NCBI GenBank assembly: GCA_026993275.1
Contig: JALWUB010000154.1
Coordinates: forward strand, 1 to 7,023
Direction: 5' to 3'
From: Robiginitomaculum sp.
GTDB taxonomy: Bacteria > Pseudomonadota > Alphaproteobacteria > Caulobacterales > Maricaulaceae
DNA: 7,023 nucleotides
Shown here: positions 1 to 6,119 of the stretch, piece after piece
Layout of the letters: every line of letters begins with the position of its first letter
How positions within the stretch are numbered: position 1 is the stretch's first letter
Position numbers and translations under genes: made by a program
Notes under the pieces: model-generated
Told to the model about the DNA's origin: nothing
Database searches by the model: none
The model's input: only the letters and a program-made list of their open reading frames with translations

Positions 1-159
1 GAGCACGTCCTGCCAGCCTATGGCGTAAATCTTGAAGCCCAGATAGCCCAGAATGGCGGCCATGAAGGCCAGGCGCAGACACAGTGCGGCCTTGCTGGTC
101 TGCAGGCGCTGATAGGTGGCCATGATGCGGCCGCCCAGATTTTGCAAAACGCCGGTCAT
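1..159 (-). CDS. Probable multi-pass membrane protein, lysylphosphatidylglycerol synthase TM-like (N-terminal fragment)
   Basis: Only the first 53 codons are in the window; the frame stays open to the left edge. The start ATG (159-157) overlaps the TGA of the upstream DUF2334 gene in an ATGA tetranucleotide, so this is the last visible gene of the five-gene glycan operon. The peptide begins MTGVLQNLGGR, followed by a basic/polar stretch and a hydrophobic segment at about residues 26-47 (LRLAFMAAILGYLGFKIYAI), then GWQDVL. One N-terminal membrane helix followed by a G(W/Y)-x-x-VL segment is what I recall for the lysylphosphatidylglycerol synthase transmembrane (UPF0104/flippase-like) family, which often accompanies glycosyltransferases and DUF2334 proteins. 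The gene and its frame are secure; the family is inferred from one helix and from context. It could be another integral membrane protein. A role in moving or modifying a lipid-linked glycan would suit the operon but is not shown. Confidence 0.6.
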   Translation of the reverse strand, partial: MTGVLQNLGGRIMATYQRLQTSKAALCLRLAFMAAILGYLGFKIYAIGWQDVL

Positions 160-890
160 GCGGCCAGCTCTGCATAGCGGCACAGGCGGCGGCGGCGCAA
201 TTGCTGGCCAATCGTGCGGCGGATTTCCTCTTGCAGCAGGGCGCTGTCCAGATCATGCGGATGAATGGCCAGGCGCAGCACCGGCAGGGGCCGCAACAGC
301 CGGTCCGCCAGCCTTGACCAGAACAGCGAGGAGCGGATGCGCCCCGGGCTGCGGCTGGCATAGCTGATCACCGGGCCGCGGCACAGGGTGCGCCCCCGGC
401 GCGGCGACCAGACATGCCAGTGGTCTTCGGCAAAGCCATAGCCTTCCGCCGCCAGCGCCGCCTTTGTGCCCTTGCTGTAAAGCCAGGCCGGGGCGACAAA
501 CCCTTGCGCATCCAGGCCGCAGCTTTGCCGCAGCGCCTGCCTGCCCGCGCGCAAGCGGCTGGTGGCGGTGCGCTGGTCAAGGCCGTAAAACTCGCCTTCG
601 CGGGCGGTCAGGGTGCGTGCTTTCCAGCGCTTCAGGGGCGAGGCGTGGCGCAATTCGTCCCTGTGGCTGTAGCCATGCAGGATCATCTCGACCCCCGCCT
701 CCGCGCGCTGGCGCAGCCAGGCGGCGAAGGCCTCATGTCCCTGCAGCGGCCAGGCGCGCCAGAAATCCGGCACCACCAGCATGGCATAGTCATGGCCAAC
801 GCCCAGCTCCATCAGCATGGCATGAATGGTCTTCAGGCGCGCAAAATGGCGCGGCGTGACATCATGAACGCTCAGCAATAGCCGTTTCAT
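156..890 (-). CDS. DUF2334 polysaccharide-deacetylase-like protein
   Basis: A 244-residue protein of the DUF2334 branch of the NodB/polysaccharide deacetylase superfamily, whose characterised relatives are metal-dependent carbohydrate de-N-acetylases. Signature elements appear in order: SVHDVTP near the N-terminus (H9, D10, in place of the NodB acidic pair), LHGYSHRDE at 71-79 (the HxxxH metal-binding pair H72 and H76), FVAPAW at 131-136, and a C-terminal HPHD at 210-213. There is no signal peptide or membrane segment, so it is probably cytoplasmic or membrane-peripheral. Length is normal for the family and all the expected catalytic motifs are present. The start ATG (890-888) overlaps the stop of the GT2 gene (ATGA), with a GGGAG about 12 bases upstream; its own stop overlaps the next start the same way. 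Context suggests it trims an N-acetyl group from the sugar built by the neighbouring glycosyltransferases. The substrate is unknown, and DUF2334 members are poorly characterised, so enzymatic activity is inferred. Confidence 0.88.
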   Translation of the reverse strand: MKRLLLSVHDVTPRHFARLKTIHAMLMELGVGHDYAMLVVPDFWRAWPLQGHEAFAAWLRQRAEAGVEMILHGYSHRDELRHASPLKRWKARTLTAREGEFYGLDQRTATSRLRAGRQALRQSCGLDAQGFVAPAWLYSKGTKAALAAEGYGFAEDHWHVWSPRRGRTLCRGPVISYASRSPGRIRSSLFWSRLADRLLRPLPVLRLAIHPHDLDSALLQEEIRRTIGQQLRRRRLCRYAELAA

Positions 891-1690
891 GCCCAGTTGC
901 GCTCCCGCAAGGCCATGTTGTCCAGCCGCCGCTGGCGCAGCCTGCCAGCCAGAAAACTGTAAAAGAACCAGTCCTTCAGCGCCCAGGGGGTGAGGTGATA
1001 GAGCACCCGTTCACCCAGCTTCCAGCAGACCGATTCCGCATTGGTGCGCCGCGCCGAGGGCATGCACCACAGATCAAACCGGTAGATCGAGGCGCCCTCT
1101 TTGAGAACCCGGTGTGCCAGTTCGTGATCTTCCATCACATAAGGCCAGATTTGCGGATCAAACCCTCCGCACCGCCGCAGCACCTCGGTCCTGAACATGT
1201 GGCCGTAGGCCCCGGTATGGCACTGGCGCGGCAACAGGGCAGCAACCAGGCAGGTCTTGAGGCGCTTCAGCCGTGCGCACCAGCTTTGGGGGGCGCTGTA
1301 AATGTCGATGGCCATGACACTGGCCGCGTCCGGGTGTGCGGCAAACAGCCGGTCGGCGCGTTCCAGGTAATGGCGCGGATACCAGGTGTCGGCATCGCAG
1401 GTGGCAACAAACGGTGTCGCCACCTCCTTCAGCCCGCACTGCATGGCTTGTGTCCTGCCCGGTCTTGATTCATGCAGAATGCGTGCCGCAATGTGCGGAT
1501 AGTCTTGCAGGACCTGGCGCGCGAGATCAGCCGACTCATCCGTGCTGGCATTGTCCACCAGGATGATTTGCGCAGGCGGCAGGCTTTGTTCGCACAGGCT
1601 GCGCAAGGTGCGCGGCAGATAGCCCCGCTCGTTGTAAAACGGGACCAGAACCGTCCAGCGCCCGTGGCTGCCCTGCGTCAATGCACTCAT
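887..1690 (-). CDS. Glycosyltransferase family 2 (GT-A fold)
   Basis: A 267-residue GT2-type transferase. The nucleotide-sugar binding half shows VPFYNE at 16-21, VDNASTDES at 45-53 and the metal-binding D-x-D as CDAD at 98-101 (D99, D101). The acceptor half has GAYGHMFR at 160-167 and MEDHEL at 186-191, where E187-D188 matches the catalytic ED pair of inverting GT2 enzymes. The tail (about 210-267) is basic and aromatic (LTPWALKDWFFY) but has no clear membrane helix, so the enzyme is probably soluble or bound to the inner face of the membrane. The start ATG (1690-1688) overlaps the TGA of the upstream GT4 gene; an AAGGA 7 bases upstream is a good ribosome binding site that supports this start. 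Its stop overlaps the DUF2334 start. It probably adds one sugar to a lipid-linked or surface acceptor. Donor and acceptor cannot be read from the sequence. Confidence 0.92.
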   Translation of the reverse strand: MSALTQGSHGRWTVLVPFYNERGYLPRTLRSLCEQSLPPAQIILVDNASTDESADLARQVLQDYPHIAARILHESRPGRTQAMQCGLKEVATPFVATCDADTWYPRHYLERADRLFAAHPDAASVMAIDIYSAPQSWCARLKRLKTCLVAALLPRQCHTGAYGHMFRTEVLRRCGGFDPQIWPYVMEDHELAHRVLKEGASIYRFDLWCMPSARRTNAESVCWKLGERVLYHLTPWALKDWFFYSFLAGRLRQRRLDNMALRERNWA

Positions 1691-2901
1691 GCCGCCTTCC
1701 TTCCGGCCAGCCCGGCGCCCTGCTGCCGGTCCTGTTGCGACAGCGCAATCAGCGTCTGGTAATGGTCAAACAGGGCTTTGAAATGCTCGTCCGGGCAGTG
1801 CACATAACGGCTTGCCGCACCCAGGGCGGCCCGGCGCAGGCGCTGCGCATCGCGCGCCAGCAAGCGCCCGATCGCCTGCGTGCAGGCTGGCACATTGCCT
1901 GCCTGATAGGTTTCGGCATAGGCCGGGCGTGCCAGATCGGCGGCGCCGCCAGTATCGGGCACAACCACCGGCAGGCCCGAGCACAGCGCCTCGCCGACAA
2001 CAATGCCGAAGGTTTCCGAGGCCCCGCCATGCAGCAGGGCATCGGCGCTGGCCATCATCTGCGCCAGCTTTTGCCGGTCCGCGATTTTCCCGGCGGCATG
2101 AACGCCGCGGTGTTTTTCGCACAGGCGGTCAATACGGCGCCGCTCGGGCCCGTCGCCAACAATAAAGAGCCCGGCCGGGCGCGATGCATTCAGGCGCGAG
2201 ACGGCCTTGATCATGGTGGCGGTGTGTTTTTCCGGGTGCAGGCGGCCGACGCTGATCAGCAGCGGCGCCTCCGGATCAGCAATGCCGCACTGGCGCAGCA
2301 TGTCCAGACGGCAGGATTCGCGGCGCAGAAGCGGCGAGAACAGGCCTTTCTCGACACCCAGCGCAATGGTCTGCGGACGGCGCAGGCCATGGCCGGCAAA
2401 GCGGTCTGCCATCCAGCCGCCCGCGACCACCGAGGTATCATAAAGCGCGCTCAACCGGTCCAGATAGCGCCAGAACCAGGCAAACATGCCTTCCACCACC
2501 CGGGAGCCCAGCAGCGGCGCCAGAAAGGTTTGCGGATAGCTGGCCACCGGGTCGGCATGAACAAAGAAGGACTTGATCGCCGGGCCGCGCCATTTGGCGG
2601 CAATCCAGCCGCCCTTCCAGGGCGAGGAGCCTTCGACCACATCAGGCGCTTCACGGTCCAGAATCTTGTACACCGGCACCGGATCGGCAAACAGAAAATA
2701 GCGCGGGTCCAGCGGTATGCGCCGGGCCTTCACCCAGACAATCTTGCCGCCGCGGCGCGGCTCAACCCTGTCTTCGGCCCCGGGGGCCACAATGGTGGTC
2801 TGATGGCCATTGCGGGCGCTGTAATCGAGCTTTTGCTCGATATAGGTGCGCACCCCTCCCCCCTGCAGGGAATAAAACTCCGCAATATCAACGATTTTCA
2901 T
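1687..2901 (-). CDS. Glycosyltransferase family 4 (GT-B fold), second of the operon
   Basis: A 404-residue retaining glycosyltransferase of the GT4 group. The N-terminal Rossmann half opens with MKIVDIAEFYSLQGGGVRTY, where the glycine-rich loop (14-16) followed by R18 is typical of the donor-site entrance. A linker near 180-190 (ALGVEKGLFSP) matches the usual G-V-D-x-x-x-F position. The C-terminal half has ISVGRLHPEKH at 216-226 (R220 and K225, the diphosphate-binding pair), IVGDGPER at 247-254, and HGGASETFGIVVGEAL at 291-306 with the E-x7-E motif (E296, E304), then SGLPVVVPDTGG. No membrane segment is visible. Both ends are coupled: its ATG (2901-2899) sits in an ATGA with the stop of the first GT4, and its TGA overlaps the GT2 start. 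It is only distantly similar to the upstream GT4, so the two probably catalyse different transfers rather than being a recent duplication. Sugar specificity is unknown. Confidence 0.93.
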   Translation of the reverse strand: MKIVDIAEFYSLQGGGVRTYIEQKLDYSARNGHQTTIVAPGAEDRVEPRRGGKIVWVKARRIPLDPRYFLFADPVPVYKILDREAPDVVEGSSPWKGGWIAAKWRGPAIKSFFVHADPVASYPQTFLAPLLGSRVVEGMFAWFWRYLDRLSALYDTSVVAGGWMADRFAGHGLRRPQTIALGVEKGLFSPLLRRESCRLDMLRQCGIADPEAPLLISVGRLHPEKHTATMIKAVSRLNASRPAGLFIVGDGPERRRIDRLCEKHRGVHAAGKIADRQKLAQMMASADALLHGGASETFGIVVGEALCSGLPVVVPDTGGAADLARPAYAETYQAGNVPACTQAIGRLLARDAQRLRRAALGAASRYVHCPDEHFKALFDHYQTLIALSQQDRQQGAGLAGRKAA

Positions 2902-4133
2902 GATGCAGCCCCAAGAACTGTCCCGTTTTCCTGTCTGCCGGCCATGCTGTGTGTGTTGGTGTTGGCAAACACATAAGGCGTTTGCCCAAGTATGTCATAA
3001 TAATTTTCCAGCACCGATGCCAGTACCGCAGGCCATTGATAGGCCTCGCTGCGCCGGAGCGCCTGGCGGCCAAAATGGCGGCGCACATCCGGCGACTTCG
3101 CCAGCCGCGTCAGCCAGTGGACAAAATCGTCCGCATCGCCGGGTTTTGCCAGGAAGCCGGTTTTGCCATGCACCACCAGAGCACGGCTGCCGGGGGCATT
3201 GGCGGCCACCGCCGGCACGCCGCTGGCCATGGCCTCCAGCGTGGTGTTGCCAAAGGTTTCCGAGCGGCTGGGGTTGAAGAAAATATCCGAGGACGCATAG
3301 GCCCGGGCCAGGTCCGGTCCGCTCAAATGCCCGGTGAAGATGGCGCCCGGCATTTTTCTTTCCAGGCTGGCGCGCGCAGGGCCGTCGCCCACCATCAGGC
3401 AGTGATGCGGCACGCAATGGGCGCGCAGGGTCCTGAGCGCCCTGACCAGCAGGCCCAGGTCCTTTTCCATGACCATGCGCCCCACATAGGCAATCAGCAC
3501 CTCCGGTTCGCGGACATCATGGGCCTGGCGCCAGGCCTGATCCCGGCGGCCGGGATTGAACAGCGCATGATCCACGCCTCGGCTCCAGAGGCGCACCGGC
3601 GTGCGCACGCCGCTTTTGCGCAATTCCTCGCGCATGCATGGCGAAGGCGCCAGAACCAGATCAGCGCGATTGTAGAAATTGACCAGAAGGCGCGTGGCCA
3701 GGGGGCGCAGGGCGCCAAGGCCGTAATAGCGCAAATAGGTGTCAAAACGCGTATGGCAGGAGGCCACCACCGGAATGCCGCGTCCGCGGGCCCAGGCCAT
3801 CGCCGCATGGCCGCTCAGATCCGGCGCGCTGACATGCACCAGTGAAGGCCGGAACGCCTCGAGATCGGCACGAACGGCTTTGGGCAGGCCCAGGCCAAGG
3901 CGGTATTCCCGGCGCCCGGGAATCGGCACGGAAGGGATCGAGACCAGCGTGCCTTGCGGCGCAAAGGCCGGCGTGCTGACCGTCGGCGCATACACCCGGC
4001 TTTCAATGCCCTGGCTTTCCAGATAGCCAACCAGCAGGTTCAGCGCCCGTGCCGGGCCGTCCATGACGGCATTGTAATTTCCAGAAAAAATGGCGACTCT
4101 GAGCGGCCGCAACTCCACTTTGCCCAAATACAT
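2898..4133 (-). CDS. Glycosyltransferase family 4 (GT-B fold), first of the operon
   Basis: A 411-residue GT4 enzyme if translation begins at ATG 4133. The N-terminal half has RVAIFSGNYNAVMDGPARAL at 12-31, which resembles the opening of MgtA/PimB/SqdX-like glycolipid transferases, then HVSAPDLSGHAAM near 100 and ASCHTRFDTYLRYYG near 124-138. The C-terminal half has AYVGRMVMEKD at 215-225 (R219, K224), MVGDGPARASLE at 247-258, and the E-x7-E motif in SRSETFGNTTLEAM (E292, E300), followed by SGVPAVAANAPGS. The fold ends near residue 383; the last ~25 residues (VFANTNTHSMAGRQENG) look like a loose tail. The start is uncertain: the frame is open up to GTG 4244 and includes ATGs at 4235 and 4226 as well as 4133, none with a clear ribosome binding site. 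The extra 37 codons include AGG, GTA and GGA, and precede the normal start of the fold, so I prefer 4133. First gene of the ATGA-coupled operon. Confidence 0.88.
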   Translation of the reverse strand: MYLGKVELRPLRVAIFSGNYNAVMDGPARALNLLVGYLESQGIESRVYAPTVSTPAFAPQGTLVSIPSVPIPGRREYRLGLGLPKAVRADLEAFRPSLVHVSAPDLSGHAAMAWARGRGIPVVASCHTRFDTYLRYYGLGALRPLATRLLVNFYNRADLVLAPSPCMREELRKSGVRTPVRLWSRGVDHALFNPGRRDQAWRQAHDVREPEVLIAYVGRMVMEKDLGLLVRALRTLRAHCVPHHCLMVGDGPARASLERKMPGAIFTGHLSGPDLARAYASSDIFFNPSRSETFGNTTLEAMASGVPAVAANAPGSRALVVHGKTGFLAKPGDADDFVHWLTRLAKSPDVRRHFGRQALRRSEAYQWPAVLASVLENYYDILGQTPYVFANTNTHSMAGRQENGTVLGAAS

Positions 4134-4316
4134 GATGACACTGTGTCCCGATACCAGCCTGCACCATTGCAGCCCTGCCAGGAAGACGGCGCCAGAGGGC
4201 GCAATCCTCCAGTCACCGGTGAACATGATCAGCATTTTCAGCACAATGGTCAGCCCATGGCTTGGGCGGCCGCCAGGCGGTCTGCCGGATTACGGGGAAT
4301 GTGCGGCCCGCCTAGT

Positions 4317-4360
4317 GCAAATTTGCGCCTGCATTATGCAGAAATTGTGTGCCAATTGTG
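4317..4360. promoter_or_regulatory. AT-rich block with palindromes and a direct repeat; possible operon control region
   Basis: Within an otherwise GC-rich interval, three symmetric elements are packed into 44 bases: GCAAATTTGC (4317-4326, perfect palindrome), CTGCATTATGCAG (4329-4341, palindrome around a central T), and AATTGTG repeated directly at 4343-4349 and 4354-4360, an 11-base period that is close to one helical turn. On the minus strand this gives a CATAAT that could be a -10 element, but the best -35 (TTGTCA) is 20 bases away, so the promoter call is weak. The block lies about 185 bases upstream of the first glycosyltransferase start, the right side for an operator/promoter. No known regulator site is recognised. 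Confidence 0.3.
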
Positions 4361-4373
4361 ACAAACACAGGGG

Positions 4374-4400
4374 CGCGCCTGGCGGCAAGACCAGGGCGCG
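4374..4400. repeat. GC-rich imperfect hairpin
   Basis: CGCGCCTGG (4374-4382) pairs with CCAGGGCGCG (4391-4400) with one bulged G at 4394 and an 8-base loop. There is no T-run on either side, so it is not a standard intrinsic terminator. It sits immediately beside the paired palindromic units and may belong to the same structured 3' region of the chemoreceptor transcript. Confidence 0.4.
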
Positions 4401-4423
4401 TTTGCAGGCCCTGGGATTTCCTT

Positions 4424-4521
4424 GTCATCCCGGGAAAACGAAGTTTTACCCGGGACCCCTTGTGCAATGCCACCGCCCCCCTTGGGCCCCGGACAATTTC
4501 TGATGAAATTTCCGGGGTGAC
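4424..4521. repeat. Two palindromic repeat units in inverted orientation (BIME-like pair)
   Basis: Unit A (4424-4459) runs GTCATCCCGGG, AAAAC, loop GAA, GTTTT, bulged A, CCCGGGACCCC. Its stem pairs 4428-4434 with 4449-4455 and 4435-4439 with 4443-4447. Unit B (4484-4521) read on the minus strand runs GTCACCCCGGA, AATTTC, loop ATCA, GAAATT, bulged G, TCCGGGGCCC. Its stem pairs 4487-4493 with 4511-4517 and 4495-4500 with 4505-4510. Both share the GTCAYCCCGG opening, an outer 7-pair GC stem, an inner AT stem, a single bulge at the same place on the 3' arm, and a CCGGGRCCC close. The loops and inner stems differ but remain paired. I recall GTCATCCCGG-type palindromes as frequent intergenic elements in alphaproteobacteria; that link is from memory. 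Neither unit has a T-run. The pair may block transcription, protect RNA ends, or be a dispersed repeat. Confidence 0.65.
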
Positions 4522-4526
4522 GCCTA

Positions 4527-4539
4527 AGAGATAATCTCT
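4527..4539. repeat. 13-base palindrome downstream of the chemoreceptor
   Basis: AGAGAT-A-ATCTCT is symmetric around one base. It lies 33 bases past the chemoreceptor stop and directly before palindromic unit B. As RNA only AGAG/CUCU could pair around a 5-base loop, and no U-run follows, so a terminator role is doubtful. A protein-binding site is equally possible. Confidence 0.3.
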
Positions 4540-4572
4540 GTGCTCAACTATATGAGAAGGATTCCCGCATGC

Positions 4573-5943
4573 TCAGGCCGCGCGGATATTGCGCAGGAAC
4601 TCCTGAACCTGGCTGCGCAGGGTTTCGGCTTGCTGTCCCAGCTCGCCCGCCGCATCAACGACATTGCTGGAGGCCGCGCCGGTCTCGTTGGCGCCTTCGA
4701 GCACTTGCGAGATATTGCGCGACACGTCCTGGGTGCCGGTGGCGGCTTCCTGGGTGTTGCGGGCAATTTCCTGGGTTGCGGCGGCCTGTTCCTCGACCGC
4801 GGCATTGATGGTCATTGAAACCTCGTTCATCTCGTCAATGGTCGCGCGGATGGCGGAGATCGCTTCCACCGACTGGCCGGTGATTTCCTGCATGCTCTGA
4901 ATCTGGCTGGCAATGTCCTCGGTCGCCTTGGCGGTCTGGGTGGCCAGCGATTTCACTTCCGAGGCCACCACGGCAAAGCCGCGGCCCGCCTCGCCGGCGC
5001 GCGCCGACTCAATCGTGGCGTTGAGCGCCAGCAAATTGGTCTGTTCGGCAATGTCGGAGATCATCTTGATGACCTCGCCAACCTTTTCGGCAGCCTGGGC
5101 CAGGGATTCAATGGTGTCGTTTGTTGTCTGGGCGCGCTCCACCGCCTGCCCGGCAATTTCGGTGGAATGGGACACCTGCTGGGCAATTTCGCCCACCGAT
5201 GCGCCCATTTGCTCGGCCGCCGTGGCAACCACGGAGACATTGGCCGTGGCCTCTTCGGCGGCGGCTGACACCGTGGTGGAGCGCTCGGAGGTCTGTTCGG
5301 CGGTTCTGGCCATGGTCTGGGCCGTGGTTTCCAGCTCTGTCGCCGCGGCGGCGACGGATTCGACAATGCCCAGCACGTTCTGCTCGAAGGCATTGGCCAG
5401 CGCTTCCATTTCGCGATGCTTTGCCGCTTCGGTTTCTTCCAGATAGATCGAAATGGCAAAATCCATGTCCAGGAAAGACGCCTTGACCAGCGCCGCCAGA
5501 TAGAGGGCGCGCTTGTCGGCCATCTTGTCGCCGCCAAGGCCCTTGGAGACGAAGGTTTCGGAGATCTTTGCTGCAACGGCGGTCACGATCTGGGCATAAC
5601 CGGCAATATACCAGCGCGGCTCCAGGCCGAGTTCGGCATGCACCTTGCCGATGCGGCGCACCGAGTCCACATAGGCATGATCAAATTCACCAGAAGCAAT
5701 ATGCAGCCAGTGATCGAGCTGTTTTTGCGCCGCGTGCTGTTTCGCCGCCTCGCTGCCAAAGAACCTGTTGGTCTGCGGCCACTGGCTGATATGCTCGTAA
5801 AAGTCTTTCAGGATTGGCGGCAGCCATTCCTTCAGATACGGCCGCAATTCCCGCAGGGCGACGTCACAGCGGCCCTTTTGCAAGGTCATGAAACGCAGGC
5901 GCTCTTCGATCTGGATGGTGTCTTTTACTGCGGTATCGCTCAT
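4573..5943 (-). CDS. Globin-coupled methyl-accepting chemotaxis protein (HemAT-like aerotaxis sensor)
   Basis: A 456-residue soluble chemoreceptor. Residues about 10-170 form a protoglobin sensor: the motif [17 protein letters not shown] places H102 at the heme-binding proximal histidine (His123 of Bacillus subtilis HemAT by hand alignment), and Y49 in KDFYEHI aligns with HemAT Tyr70, which contacts bound gas. After a coiled-coil linker (about 170-220) comes the signalling hairpin; its tip, [20 protein letters not shown] (298-317) and [15 protein letters not shown] (320-334), is the conserved CheA/CheW contact region. EE/EQ helix faces at 230-231 and 384-385 are plausible methylation sites. 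There is no membrane helix, no HAMP domain, and no CheR-docking pentapeptide at the C-terminus (FLRNIRAA). Family members bind O2 through heme and steer aerotaxis. The start at 5943 has AGGGA 8 bases upstream; an in-frame ATG at 5991 would add 16 residues without sign of conservation. It appears monocistronic. Confidence 0.93.
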   Translation of the reverse strand: MSDTAVKDTIQIEERLRFMTLQKGRCDVALRELRPYLKEWLPPILKDFYEHISQWPQTNRFFGSEAAKQHAAQKQLDHWLHIASGEFDHAYVDSVRRIGKVHAELGLEPRWYIAGYAQIVTAVAAKISETFVSKGLGGDKMADKRALYLAALVKASFLDMDFAISIYLEETEAAKHREMEALANAFEQNVLGIVESVAAAATELETTAQTMARTAEQTSERSTTVSAAAEEATANVSVVATAAEQMGASVGEIAQQVSHSTEIAGQAVERAQTTNDTIESLAQAAEKVGEVIKMISDIAEQTNLLALNATIESARAGEAGRGFAVVASEVKSLATQTAKATEDIASQIQSMQEITGQSVEAISAIRATIDEMNEVSMTINAAVEEQAAATQEIARNTQEAATGTQDVSRNISQVLEGANETGAASSNVVDAAGELGQQAETLRSQVQEFLRNIRAA

Positions 5944-6032
5944 AACTGGTATCCCTGCTCTGTATGCGGCAGCCTGTGCACCTGGGCACAATCCGCCTGT
6001 GCAATCCCCCGATTGGACACAACTGAGCGTGA

Positions 6033-6052
6033 TTTGGTTACCAAACCCTTAG
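6033..6052. promoter_or_regulatory. Palindrome and weak CtrA-like site upstream of the chemoreceptor
   Basis: The 176-base gap before the chemoreceptor contains TTTGGT-T-ACCAAA (6033-6045), a palindrome around one base. Overlapping it is TTAC-N7-TTAG (6038-6052), which has the spacing of the alphaproteobacterial CtrA site (TTAA-N7-TTAA) with one mismatch in each half. An AT-rich patch follows at about 6053-6085, the minus strand of which offers TAAAAT as a possible -10 with no good -35. CtrA control of motility genes is known in this class, but the match here is imperfect. Confidence 0.25.
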
Positions 6053-6119
6053 CGATGAAACAGTTTTTATTTTACATCTTTGAATTGCATTGAGTGCCGT
6101 CAACCCGTCTGCCGGGGGG

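Larger units (their letters stand above)
4134..4572. other. Non-coding interval between chemoreceptor and glycan operon
   Basis: About 440 bases with no supportable gene. From right to left it holds a 13-base palindrome (4527-4539), two related hairpins in opposite orientation (4424-4521), a GC-rich hairpin (4374-4400), an AT-rich block with palindromes and a direct repeat (4311-4366), and then a GC-rich segment that may be the 5' leader of the glycan operon (or an N-terminal extension of its first gene). Short open frames on the plus strand here have no family motif or convincing ribosome binding site. The stretch contains the 3' end of the chemoreceptor transcript and presumably the promoter of the downstream operon. 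Confidence 0.7.

Noticed and set aside
1681..2976. Long plus-strand open frame of 431 codons opposite the second GT4 gene
   Set aside because: Its product is rich in Ala, Arg, Gly, Pro and His with no family motif, and it lies antisense to a gene with complete GT4 motifs. High-GC codon bias readily creates such antisense frames.
2949..3845. Plus-strand open frame of 298 codons opposite the first GT4 gene
   Set aside because: Same composition artefact; the minus strand has intact R/K and E-x7-E motifs and in-frame operon coupling.
1687..4133. Tandem duplication of the two GT4 genes
   Set aside because: They share only general GT4 motifs; N-terminal regions, linkers and lengths differ, so they are distant paralogues at best.
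4329..4360. Sigma-54 promoter (TTGGCAC ... TGCA on the minus strand)
   Set aside because: The GG and GC dinucleotides are 12 bases apart and not the required 10.
4487..4517. Hairpin as a classical intrinsic terminator of the chemoreceptor gene
   Set aside because: The stem is strong but there is no T-tract on either strand, and its twin in inverted orientation is better explained as a palindromic repeat pair.
4913..5446. Plus-strand open frame rich in Ser, Ala and Val opposite the chemoreceptor
   Set aside because: It mirrors the repetitive Ala/Glu coiled-coil coding of the chemoreceptor and has no independent signature.
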